Positions 1 to 6,369 of a stretch of 6,673 nucleotides of DNA are shown piece by piece; positions within the stretch are counted from its first letter, which is position 1; the number at the start of each line of letters is the position of its first letter. Location of the stretch: assembly GCA_943371535.1 (NCBI GenBank), contig CALRVE020000084.1, positions 1 to 6,673 on the forward strand, read 5' to 3'. Below the pieces are notes generated by a model. That model saw nothing but the letters and a program-made list of their open reading frames with translations. It was not told the origin of the DNA and searched no databases. The translations under genes were made by a program, and so were the position numbers. The DNA is from UBA1930 sp943371535 (GTDB lineage Bacteria > Bacteroidota > Bacteroidia > Chitinophagales > Chitinophagaceae).

Positions 1-880
1 TAACTATAATCCGAAAGATTGGTTTATCGCCATTTTTAGATTTCATAAATCCGATACTTTTAGATCTCTTGCTCCACTACTTATTTTCATTGCTCTATAC
101 TCATGGGGTATTGTGTATTTAGAAACTACCTACTTAAAACTATCTGAAAATAGTCATGCAAAAAATATTACTATCATGCATACCCTATTAGGTTTTGCAA
201 TTTCTATGCTATTAGTTTTTAGAACCAATACGGCTTATGACAGATGGTGGGAAGGAAGAAAACTTTGGGGAAGTTTAGTAAACAACAGTAGAAATCTTGC
301 AGTAAAAATGCACACTATTTTGCCGAAAGAAAATGTGAGTGATAGAACTTTTTTTAAACAAATGATTCCACTATTTGCTTTTCATTTAAAAAGACATTTA
401 CAAAAAGAAACAACACGTTTGGCATTAGATGAAAAGTCGCATCCCGAAATTCCACATTTTAATGATGATGCTCATGTGCCAATGCAAGTATCACTATTAA
501 TGATGCGTAAGACTCAAGAACTGTATACATCTAAAAAAATTACAGGAGATCAATTGATTATTTTAAATGTAGAATTACAATCCTTCTTAGATGTTTCTGG
601 AGCTTGTGAACGCATAAAAAACACACCAATACCTTACAGTTATAGTGTGTTTATTAAAAAGTTTATCTTTATCTATGTTATCACAATACCCTTTGGATTT
701 GCATTTAATTTGGGCATGTATACCATACCTGTAACTACTTTTATATTTTATGTATTGGCAAGTCTAGAACTAATTGCCGAAGAAATTGAAGATCCTTTTG
801 GCAACGATAGCAACGATTTACCAATGCATAAAATAGCTGAGAACATTAAGAAAAATGTTCATGAAATTATGGAACAGTAA
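1..880 (+). CDS. Bestrophin-family membrane channel protein (5' end cut by window)
   Basis: Bacterial bestrophins are oligomeric ion channels of the inner membrane, with cation selectivity shown for the Klebsiella homologue; the ion carried here is unknown. The frame is open from base 2, giving 292 visible codons that begin NYNPKDWF, very like the usual N-terminus of bacterial homologues, so probably only one to three codons are missing. The GTG at 113 is internal, because the conserved N-terminal helix lies upstream of it. Hallmarks: a hydrophobic helix at visible residues about 25-42, the pore-region signature FRTNTAYDRWWEGRKLWG at about 73-90, CERIKNTPIPYSYS near 202, a hydrophobic pair at about 220-256, and the bestrophin acidic motif EEIEDPFG at about 260-267 followed by NDLP. 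It ends in TAA, convergent with the small gene at 914-1117. Family assignment is firm. Confidence 0.93.
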   Translation, partial: NYNPKDWFIAIFRFHKSDTFRSLAPLLIFIALYSWGIVYLETTYLKLSENSHAKNITIMHTLLGFAISMLLVFRTNTAYDRWWEGRKLWGSLVNNSRNLAVKMHTILPKENVSDRTFFKQMIPLFAFHLKRHLQKETTRLALDEKSHPEIPHFNDDAHVPMQVSLLMMRKTQELYTSKKITGDQLIILNVELQSFLDVSGACERIKNTPIPYSYSVFIKKFIFIYVITIPFGFAFNLGMYTIPVTTFIFYVLASLELIAEEIEDPFGNDSNDLPMHKIAENIKKNVHEIMEQ

Positions 881-893
881 TGTTTAACTATGC

Positions 894-925
894 TTAGTTA
901 TGGCTTTAACTAACTACTTTTTTTT
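894..925 (+). terminator. Possible weak terminator hairpin after the bestrophin gene
   Basis: TTAGTTA (894-900) and TAACTAA (907-913) are perfect inverted repeats with a 6-nt loop. Four bases later comes a run of eight T (918-925) on the + strand. A competing 6-bp hairpin, TAACTA/TAGTTA (885-890 with 895-900), overlaps it. The stem is almost all A-T, so it would be weak, and the T run is also the AAA/AAG lysine codons at the end of the opposite-strand gene. It fits a terminator for the + strand gene only; read on the minus strand it has no following U tract. Confidence 0.3.
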
Positions 926-1117
926 GCACGTTTTTATACCAAACACTGTATACAAAGGACAAAAGCTAATTAACGATGTTGCTAAAAAAACACCTCCTAA
1001 TACTAACAATACAATTCCTAAAGTGCCAGAAACTGTGCCAGTAGTAAATAAAATAGTTACAATAACAGCAAAGGCAATTCTAATTGCTTTATCTACAGAG
1101 CCCATGTTCTTTTTCAT
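914..1117 (-). CDS. DUF2892 (YgaP-like transmembrane domain) small membrane protein
   Basis: This 67-residue protein has a short basic N-terminus (MKKNMGSVDKAIRI), a first hydrophobic helix at about residues 12-28, a Gly-rich turn (TVSGTLG) and a second helix at about 34-50. It ends in the family signature FCPLYTVFGIKTC (52-64) and a lysine tail. This is the DUF2892 family, whose members match the membrane part of E. coli YgaP, a membrane-anchored rhodanese. Its specific role is unknown; the two conserved cysteines (53 and 64) near the end of helix 2 suggest thiol or sulfur chemistry, which is inference. ATG at 1117 is chosen because the MKKNMG start matches relatives; the second ATG (codon 5) is possible. 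No Shine-Dalgarno is visible. It is divergent from the rhodanese-thioredoxin gene at 1245, which supports a functional link. The opposite-strand open frame at 900-1175 is a shadow. Confidence 0.85.
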   Translation of the reverse strand: MKKNMGSVDKAIRIAFAVIVTILFTTGTVSGTLGIVLLVLGGVFLATSLISFCPLYTVFGIKTCKKK

Positions 1118-1244
1118 ACAGTTTAATTTTAGTTTGAAAATTAAAGGTTATTATAAATTAGCAACAGAATGGTGATATTTGTTACATTCAATAATGTCTT
1201 TTATCATTTTATTTGAAATATTCAATCATTATTCAATAAAAAAT
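1118..1244. promoter_or_regulatory. Divergent intergenic region between DUF2892 and rhodanese-thioredoxin genes
   Basis: These 127 nt must hold the 5' regions of both divergent genes. The best Bacteroidota-type -7 element (consensus TAnnTTTG) on the + strand is TTTATTTG at 1208-1215, with one mismatch. It would give a leader of about 25 nt before ATG 1245, but I find no well-spaced -33 TTTG partner. No matching box was found for the minus-strand gene. Promoter presence is inferred from layout rather than from convincing motifs. Confidence 0.3.
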
Positions 1245-1937
1245 ATGCTCAAAAAATTATTGTATTTTTCTTTTACTATTGTATCATTGGCTAGTTGCAG
1301 TCAAACCAAAACCAATACTATAAATGTTGAAACATTTCAACAAGGTATTCAGCAAAATAATATTCAATTATTAGATGTAAGAACAGCAGGTGAATATAAA
1401 ACTGGTCATTTAAAAAATGCTTTACAAGCAAATTATAACAATAGTAAAGAGTTTGCTGATAGAATTCAACATTTAGATAAAAATAAGCCAGTGTATATTT
1501 ATTGCTTATCGGGTGTACGCAGTGAAAATGCAATGCAAGAGTTAAAAGAAGTGGGTTTTTTAAATGTGTATCATTTAAAAGGTGGTATAAATGCTTGGAA
1601 ACAACAAAATAAACCTGTTGAGGGCTCAACTTCAAATACTCAAATGACGGAAGTCGAGTATCAACAAAAAATAAATGCAGGTAGTTTAGTATTGGTAGAT
1701 TTTGGAGCCGATTGGTGTCCGCCATGTGTAAAAATGAAACCAATTATTGCAGATGTTTTAAAAGCAATGCCACAAGTAAAATTGGTAAATGTGGATGGTG
1801 GAAATGATGTGGACTTAATGAAAAAATATGAAGTAGAAGCTTTGCCAGTTTTTATTATTTATAAAGATGGAAAACAAATTTGGCGTAAACAAGGTATTGT
1901 AAGTGCCGATGAATTAAAGACTCAATTGACAAAATAA
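1245..1937 (+). CDS. Lipoprotein with rhodanese domain fused to thioredoxin domain
   Basis: This 230-residue protein is probably an envelope lipoprotein combining persulfide/sulfane-sulfur handling with disulfide exchange. Residues 1-18 form a lipoprotein signal: basic MLKK, a hydrophobic core, and lipobox LASC with the lipidated cysteine at 18. The rhodanese domain spans about 26-127, with LLDVR at 42-46, active-site loop CLSGVR with Cys87, and the closing GGINAW at 113-118. The thioredoxin domain spans about 134-230, with VDFGADWCPPC (Cys158, Cys161) and the cis-proline in EALP (Pro201). The redox motif is CPPC, not the CGPC of cytosolic thioredoxin. An in-frame TTG at 1179 would add 22 residues, but ATG 1245 is preferred because it places a textbook signal peptide at the N-terminus. 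MurB follows after 41 nt; the DUF2892 gene is divergent upstream. Domain calls are firm; substrate and partners are unknown. Confidence 0.92.
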   Translation: MLKKLLYFSFTIVSLASCSQTKTNTINVETFQQGIQQNNIQLLDVRTAGEYKTGHLKNALQANYNNSKEFADRIQHLDKNKPVYIYCLSGVRSENAMQELKEVGFLNVYHLKGGINAWKQQNKPVEGSTSNTQMTEVEYQQKINAGSLVLVDFGADWCPPCVKMKPIIADVLKAMPQVKLVNVDGGNDVDLMKKYEVEALPVFIIYKDGKQIWRKQGIVSADELKTQLTK

Positions 1938-1978
1938 ATTATTGTTTATTTTAAGTTTCACTATTTACCATACATTCA

Positions 1979-3004
1979 ATGCAAATTCAACAAAACATTT
2001 CTTTAAAGCCACATAATACTTTTGGCATACATGTATTTGCACAAGCATTTGCAAATTTTAATTCTGTTGAAACATTAATAGAACTTATTGATTACACTTC
2101 CACCAAAAAAAAACCATTACTTATTTTAGGAGGAGGAAGCAACATTTTATTTACAAAAGACTTTGATGGATTGGTTTTAAAAAACGAATTATCGGGCATT
2201 GAACTTTTGTATGAAGATGAACATTGTTATTATGTAAAAGCAGCTGCTGGCGTAAACTGGCATTCATTTGTACAATATTGTTTACAACACAATTATGTAG
2301 GTGTAGAAAATTTAAGCTTAATTCCTGGCAGTGTTGGGGCTAGCCCAATACAAAATATTGGTGCTTATGGTGTAGAAATTAAAGATGTTTTTTACGAACT
2401 TGAAGCATATCATATTGAAGAAAAATGCTTCATCAAATTTTCATTAAATGATTGTGCTTTTGGCTATAGAGAAAGTGTTTTCAAACAATCGTTAAAAAAT
2501 AAATGTATTATTACTAGTGTAACGTATAAGCTACAAAAGCAACCAACTTTTAATATTTCTTATGGTGCAATTGAACAAGAGTTAACACAAATGGGTGTTA
2601 CAACAATATCTATCCAAGCAATTGCTCAAGCTGTAATAAATATTCGAAATTCAAAATTACCCAACCCTTCCGAAATTGGTAATGCTGGTAGTTTTTTTAA
2701 AAACCCAACTATTTCGGCCGAAGCACTATTAATACTTAAAAATCAATTTCCAACTATTCCTCATTACACAGTCGCAAATACAAATAATCAGTTGTATAAA
2801 ATTGCAGCAGGTTGGCTAATTGAACAATGTGGTTGGAAAGGCTATAGAAAAAATGATGCAGGTTGCTATGCAAAACAAGCTTTGGTATTAGTAAATTACC
2901 ATAAAGCAAGTGGAGAAGAAATTTTCGATTTAAGTGAAGCAATTATTCAATCTGTTCAAAAAAAGTTTGCTCTTAATTTAGAAAGAGAAGTAAACATATT
3001 TTAA
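1979..3004 (+). CDS. murB: UDP-N-acetylmuramate dehydrogenase (UDP-N-acetylenolpyruvoylglucosamine reductase) MurB
   Basis: MurB is the cytoplasmic FAD enzyme that reduces UDP-GlcNAc-enolpyruvate to UDP-MurNAc with NADPH, the second committed step of peptidoglycan precursor synthesis. The 341 residues match the E. coli-type (type I) enzyme, about 342. The FAD-binding domain carries LGGGSNILF (50-58) and IPGSVGASPIQNIGAYG (115-131). FGYRES (161-166) holds the substrate-region arginine, Arg164. NAGSFFKNP (235-243) contains the catalytic serine, Ser238, the proton donor equivalent to E. coli Ser229. The C-terminal LEREV motif holds Glu336, equivalent to E. coli Glu325. All key residues are present, so it should be active. 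ATG 1979 gives the usual N-terminus with PHNTFGI at 11-17; no Shine-Dalgarno is seen. It could share a transcript with the upstream lipoprotein gene, and is convergent with the E1 gene. No pathway partners lie nearby. Confidence 0.97.
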   Translation: MQIQQNISLKPHNTFGIHVFAQAFANFNSVETLIELIDYTSTKKKPLLILGGGSNILFTKDFDGLVLKNELSGIELLYEDEHCYYVKAAAGVNWHSFVQYCLQHNYVGVENLSLIPGSVGASPIQNIGAYGVEIKDVFYELEAYHIEEKCFIKFSLNDCAFGYRESVFKQSLKNKCIITSVTYKLQKQPTFNISYGAIEQELTQMGVTTISIQAIAQAVINIRNSKLPNPSEIGNAGSFFKNPTISAEALLILKNQFPTIPHYTVANTNNQLYKIAAGWLIEQCGWKGYRKNDAGCYAKQALVLVNYHKASGEEIFDLSEAIIQSVQKKFALNLEREVNIF

Positions 3005-3030
3005 TATTATTGCTTGTGCTCAATTGAAAA

Positions 3031-3228
3031 AATGGAACTACCATTTATTGTAAAGTTATTGAAATTAGTAGTGATGAAATATAGTATATTTCAATCGAAA
3101 ATATAAGGGGTCCAACCTACACACACTATTGCAAAGGATAAAATACATACACTTCTTGGAAAGATGAAGAGATATATGAAGAACAACTTAAGAAAGGCAT
3201 CAAAATAGATTTTTTCCCCCATATTTAG
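3031..3228 (+). pseudogene. Decayed fragment of a short Bacteroidota hypothetical protein
   Basis: The murB-E1 gap is not empty of coding signal. In the + frame from 3031 it reads KNGTTIYCKVIEISSDEI, then a TAG stop at 3082, then YISIENIRGPTYT up to about 3123. The sense then moves by one base: from 3125 the next frame gives TIAKDKIHTLL. From about 3154 the first frame resumes plausibly as SWKDEEIYEEQLKKGIKIDF and stops at 3226. The pattern (K-dG-x-I-x-xKVIEIS-x-x-EIkY, then a few residues, then GPTYT-x-x-KdKI) resembles a short secreted domain frequent in Bacteroidota hypothetical proteins, from memory and not from a search. A hydrophobic stretch LILLLVLN (3001-3024), followed by a TGA, might be the remains of its signal peptide. 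One or two frameshifts plus an in-frame stop argue for a dead gene. No function can be assigned. Confidence 0.45.
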
Positions 3229-3262
3229 GATATAGTAAATTCAGTTATGAGTTTAAAAAAAG

Positions 3263-5656
3263 TTATTCAGCCATCATTTCTCTGATAATAGTCATAATTT
3301 CTTCGGCATTGGGTTTGCTAAAATAATCGCCATCACTACCATAACATGGACGATGAGCTTTTGCAGTAATTGTTCGTGGACTTACGTCAAGCCATTTATA
3401 CCCTCCTTGAATTTCCATTACTTCTCTGTACATATAAGCAGTTGCACCACCTGGCACATCTTCATCTACAAACACAATTCTATTGGTTTTCTTTAAAGAC
3501 TGAAGAATTAAATGATGAATGTCAAATGGTAATAAAGTTTGTACATCTATTACTTCGCAACTAATATTTTCTTTTACTAAACGTTCAGCAGCATCTTGTA
3601 CAATTCTTAATGTACTACCATAAGTAACCACAGTAATATGGTACCCTTCCTGTACAATTTCTGGCATACCAAAAGGCACTGTATAATCTAATAAATTAGC
3701 AGGTAATTTTTCTTTTAATCGGTAGCCATTTAAACATTCTACCACAATTCCAGGATCATTGCTTTGTAATAAAGTATTGTACATACCAACTGCTTGAACC
3801 ATATTTCTTGGCACACATATATGTATACCTCTTAATGCATTAATCATCATACCAAGTGGACTACCACTGTGCCAAACACCTTCTAATCTATGTCCTCTTG
3901 TTCTAATAATTAATGGACAGCTTTGCAAACCTCTTGTTCTAAAATGTGTAGTTGCAACATCATCACTTAAAGGCTGTAAGCCATACAACAAATAATCTAA
4001 ATATTGAATTTCAGTAATAGGTCTTAACCCCCTTAAGGCCATGCCAATACCTTGCCCAACAATGGTAAGTTCTCTAATACCAGTATCAAAAATTCTGTTT
4101 ATGCCATGTTTTTCTTGCAACCCAGAAAAACCTTGATTTACGTCGCCTATATATCCCACATCTTCTCCAAATGCAAATACTTTTGGATTATTTGCAAACA
4201 ATTCGTCAAAATATTTATTCAATATTTCGTAACCATTTACTGTAGCTGCATCAAACGGAATAAACGGTTTTGTTTCATGAACATTAGCAACCGATTTTAT
4301 CCCTTCGTTAAACAAATGTGTATTATATAGTTGTTTATTTTCTGCTAATAAATTCGTATAAAAACTTTTCATCTCATCATAGTTGGGCGATGATGGTGCA
4401 ACCTCTAAAGCCAATGCTAAAGAATGTAAAACATTTCTACGCATGGGTTCTTTATTGCTTTTTAGTTCGATAGCAATTTGTTGTAATTTATTGTACACAT
4501 CAATATCATTCACCATCATACTACTTATCAAAGTAGTAGCAGTTTCAACTTGTTGTTGAATAGGTAAAAGGTAATTTTCCCAAGCTTTGTTTTTGGCTTG
4601 TTTAACTATGTCTTTTACTTCTTCATGTAATTGGTCTAACTCTTCGTTACTAGCAATGCCATTTGTAGTAATCCATTCCCTCATTTTTTTCAAACAATCC
4701 CATTCACGTTCCCACTCTAATCGTTCTGCAGTTTTATAACGTTCATGACTTCCTGAAGTGGAATGACCTTGAGGTTGTGTAACTTCTTCAATATGAAAAA
4801 CAGCTGGTACATGTGTTTCTCTTATTTTTTGTAAAGCATCTTCAAACACTTCACACATACCTGCATAGTCCCAAGCTTTAACTCTATAAATATTGATTCC
4901 ATTGGTATCATCTTTTTTTTGAAAACCTTTGAGGGCAGCACTAATAGATGCTTTGGTAGTTTGGTGCTTTTTAGGAACAGAAATGCCATAACCATCATCG
5001 TACACAAAAACTGCTAAAGGAACTTGTAAAACTCCAGCAGCATTAATGGTTTCCCAAAAATGACCTTCACTTGTACTTGCATCACCAATGGTGCAAAAAC
5101 AAATTTCAGATCCATTATGCGATAAATCATCAAACTGTTGTAACGACGGGGTATTTCTAAAACATTTACTAGCAAAAGCCAATCCTAATGCTCTTACCAT
5201 TTGACCAGCAGTAGGTGCAATGTCTGATGAAACATTTTTTCTATTGGCCAAATCCAACCAATTACCATTATCATCTACAAATTTGGTTGCAAAATGGCTT
5301 ACCATTTGTCTTCCTCCACTAAAGGGGTCATGACCTTCAACCGGATCGGCATACAATTGTGCAAAAAATTGTTCTACATTAGCTAAACCACTTGCAAACA
5401 TGAAGGTTTGATCTCTGTAATAACCGCTTCTATAGTCACCAGGCATGAAAAATTTAGCCATTGCTACTTGAGCAAGTTCTTTTCCATCTCCAAAAATGCC
5501 AAATTTGGCTTTTCCAGTTAATACTTCTCTTCTGCCCAATAAACTAACTTCTCGACTAAGAGCAGCAGTTTTAAAATCGGCAAGAACAGTTGCTCTAAAG
5601 CCTTCATAAGAAAGCATATCGTTTGTGTATGACATAGAGTTGGTTTGTACTTCCAT
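3263..5656 (-). CDS. Single-chain 2-oxoacid dehydrogenase E1 component, fused alpha and beta subunits
   Basis: This thiamine-diphosphate enzyme would decarboxylate a 2-oxoacid and transfer the acyl group to the lipoyl E2 of a cytoplasmic dehydrogenase complex. In its 797 residues, the E1-alpha part (about 25-320) has FRSGYYRDQT-like residues at 75-84 and the ThDP motif GDASTSEGHFWETINAAG from 191, closing with YDDGYGIS. A helical linker (about 320-465) leads to the E1-beta part: a pyrimidine-binding domain (about 472-645) with the expected glutamate in GIRE (Glu529) and a histidine in WHSGSP (His596), then a transketolase C-terminal domain (about 655-790). Pyruvate and branched-chain oxoacid E1s are usually two genes; the fused form is widespread in Bacteroidota. 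Substrate (pyruvate or branched-chain) cannot be decided, and no E2 or E3 gene is in view. ATG 5656 is directly preceded by an in-frame TAA; ATG at codon 8 (5635) is the main alternative. Convergent with murB. Confidence 0.95.
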   Translation of the reverse strand: MEVQTNSMSYTNDMLSYEGFRATVLADFKTAALSREVSLLGRREVLTGKAKFGIFGDGKELAQVAMAKFFMPGDYRSGYYRDQTFMFASGLANVEQFFAQLYADPVEGHDPFSGGRQMVSHFATKFVDDNGNWLDLANRKNVSSDIAPTAGQMVRALGLAFASKCFRNTPSLQQFDDLSHNGSEICFCTIGDASTSEGHFWETINAAGVLQVPLAVFVYDDGYGISVPKKHQTTKASISAALKGFQKKDDTNGINIYRVKAWDYAGMCEVFEDALQKIRETHVPAVFHIEEVTQPQGHSTSGSHERYKTAERLEWEREWDCLKKMREWITTNGIASNEELDQLHEEVKDIVKQAKNKAWENYLLPIQQQVETATTLISSMMVNDIDVYNKLQQIAIELKSNKEPMRRNVLHSLALALEVAPSSPNYDEMKSFYTNLLAENKQLYNTHLFNEGIKSVANVHETKPFIPFDAATVNGYEILNKYFDELFANNPKVFAFGEDVGYIGDVNQGFSGLQEKHGINRIFDTGIRELTIVGQGIGMALRGLRPITEIQYLDYLLYGLQPLSDDVATTHFRTRGLQSCPLIIRTRGHRLEGVWHSGSPLGMMINALRGIHICVPRNMVQAVGMYNTLLQSNDPGIVVECLNGYRLKEKLPANLLDYTVPFGMPEIVQEGYHITVVTYGSTLRIVQDAAERLVKENISCEVIDVQTLLPFDIHHLILQSLKKTNRIVFVDEDVPGGATAYMYREVMEIQGGYKWLDVSPRTITAKAHRPCYGSDGDYFSKPNAEEIMTIIREMMAE

Positions 5657-5872
5657 TTAACAAAAATAACTATTCAAGTATGATAAATAGTCAGAAAAAT
5701 AGCCTGTGGAAAGAAAACTTATAACTGTTAGTTTATTACTGCCTTGTATTTGTACTTAATAACCGATTAAATTTATACAATTGGCATGAATTTAGTAAAC
5801 TTGTTGTAGAAATATATTATAAAATCAATAATTTTACGTTTTAAAACTCAAAATCAAAATCAAGATACAATT
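5657..5872. promoter_or_regulatory. Divergent intergenic region between E1 gene and DUF1573 pair
   Basis: This 216-nt, strongly AT-rich gap should hold the promoters for both directions. On the + strand, near-consensus Bacteroidota -7 boxes (TAnnTTTG) are TACAATTG at 5776-5783, with a TTTG 23 nt upstream (5749-5752, slightly longer than the usual spacing), and TAAACTTG at 5796-5803 with no good partner. Neither is decisive. On the minus strand an exact -7 box occurs next to the E1 start and is listed separately. I see no open reading frame, operator-like palindrome or riboswitch-like structure here. Confidence 0.35.
5661..5668 (-). promoter_or_regulatory. Candidate -7 promoter element for the E1 gene
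   Basis: Read on the minus strand, this is TATTTTTG, an exact match to the Bacteroidota primary-sigma -7 consensus TAnnTTTG. It ends only 4 nt before the first possible ATG of the E1 gene (5656), so transcription would begin at or next to that ATG. The expected -33 TTTG is only approximated, by TCTG at 5692-5695 with a 23-nt spacer. Such an AT-rich octamer can occur by chance. Confidence 0.25.
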
Positions 5873-6349
5873 ATGAAGAAGTTTACCTTTTTTGCAGCAT
5901 TGTTATTGTTGTCTTTTTCTTCTATTGCTCAACAAGCTTCAAGCGTTGAACAAACCCAACAACAGCCTAAAGACATTTCCAAGTTTGTTGAATTTAAAAA
6001 TGCAGAATATGATTTCGGAAAAATTCCTTTTGGAAAACCTGCCGAATACGAATTGATGGTGAAGAATATAAGCAACGATACTGTTACATTAGATAGAGTT
6101 CAAGTGGGTTGTGGTTGCACAACTCCAAAATACGAAGCAGGAAAAAAATTATTACCCGGAGAAAGTACAAAAGTAACTCTTGGATTTAATGGTAGTTCTG
6201 ATGGCGTTTTTACCAAATTTGTTACTATTTTTTTCAATGATGGTATGAGTAAACAAGTTTCATTTAAAGGCGAAACTTACAAAACTCCAGATTCTTCAGC
6301 ACCTGCTAACGGTGGCATTCAAAAAATGAAAACTGGCGGTAGTAGATAA
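5873..6349 (+). CDS. Exported DUF1573 protein, first of a tandem pair
   Basis: The protein has 158 residues. An N-terminal signal peptide (MKKF, a hydrophobic core to about residue 16, then SSIA before QQ) suggests signal peptidase I cleavage after Ala19 and export to the periplasm or outside. A Gln/Ser-rich linker (20-33) precedes an Ig-like DUF1573 domain at about 38-137: VEFKNAEYDFGKIPFGKPAE, then VKNISNDTVTLDRV, the family signature VGCGCTTPKY (78-87; Cys80, Cys82), LLPGES, and a final strand VSFKGET. The tail is Gly/Ser/Lys-rich. DUF1573 proteins are abundant in Bacteroidota, but their biochemical role is not established; the Ig-like fold suggests protein or envelope binding. ATG 5873 gives a good signal peptide; no Shine-Dalgarno is seen. 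A paralogue follows after 20 nt, so the two probably form an operon, divergent from the E1 gene. Confidence 0.9.
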   Translation: MKKFTFFAALLLLSFSSIAQQASSVEQTQQQPKDISKFVEFKNAEYDFGKIPFGKPAEYELMVKNISNDTVTLDRVQVGCGCTTPKYEAGKKLLPGESTKVTLGFNGSSDGVFTKFVTIFFNDGMSKQVSFKGETYKTPDSSAPANGGIQKMKTGGSR

Positions 6350-6369
6350 TTAATTAGAAAAATATACGT

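Noticed and set aside
900..1175. Open frame of 91 codons on the + strand
   Set aside because: It lies opposite the recognisable DUF2892 gene and its product resembles no protein family I know; it is antisense shadow.
1179..1244. In-frame TTG start that would extend the rhodanese-thioredoxin protein by 22 residues
   Set aside because: It would bury a clear lipoprotein signal (MLKK, hydrophobic core, LASC) that starts at ATG 1245, and the extension does not look like a leader.
1318..1743. Open frame of 141 codons on the minus strand inside the lipoprotein gene
   Set aside because: It is antisense to strongly conserved rhodanese and thioredoxin motifs and has the His/Leu/Tyr-rich composition typical of a complementary-strand shadow.
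3076..3092. 17-bp perfect palindrome GAAATATA-G-TATATTTC in the murB-E1 gap
   Set aside because: It is almost entirely A/T, has too short a centre for a good hairpin, is not followed by a T run, and falls inside the protein-like relic; chance is the simplest explanation. It could be an operator only if conserved in relatives.
3005..3262. Search for a strong terminator between convergent murB and the E1 gene
   Set aside because: No GC-containing stem followed by a U tract was found on either strand; the T and A runs near 3210 and 3255 lack a stem.
4052..4330. Open frame of 92 codons on the + strand within the E1 gene
   Set aside because: It is antisense to the E1-beta coding sequence, with no recognisable domain and biased composition.
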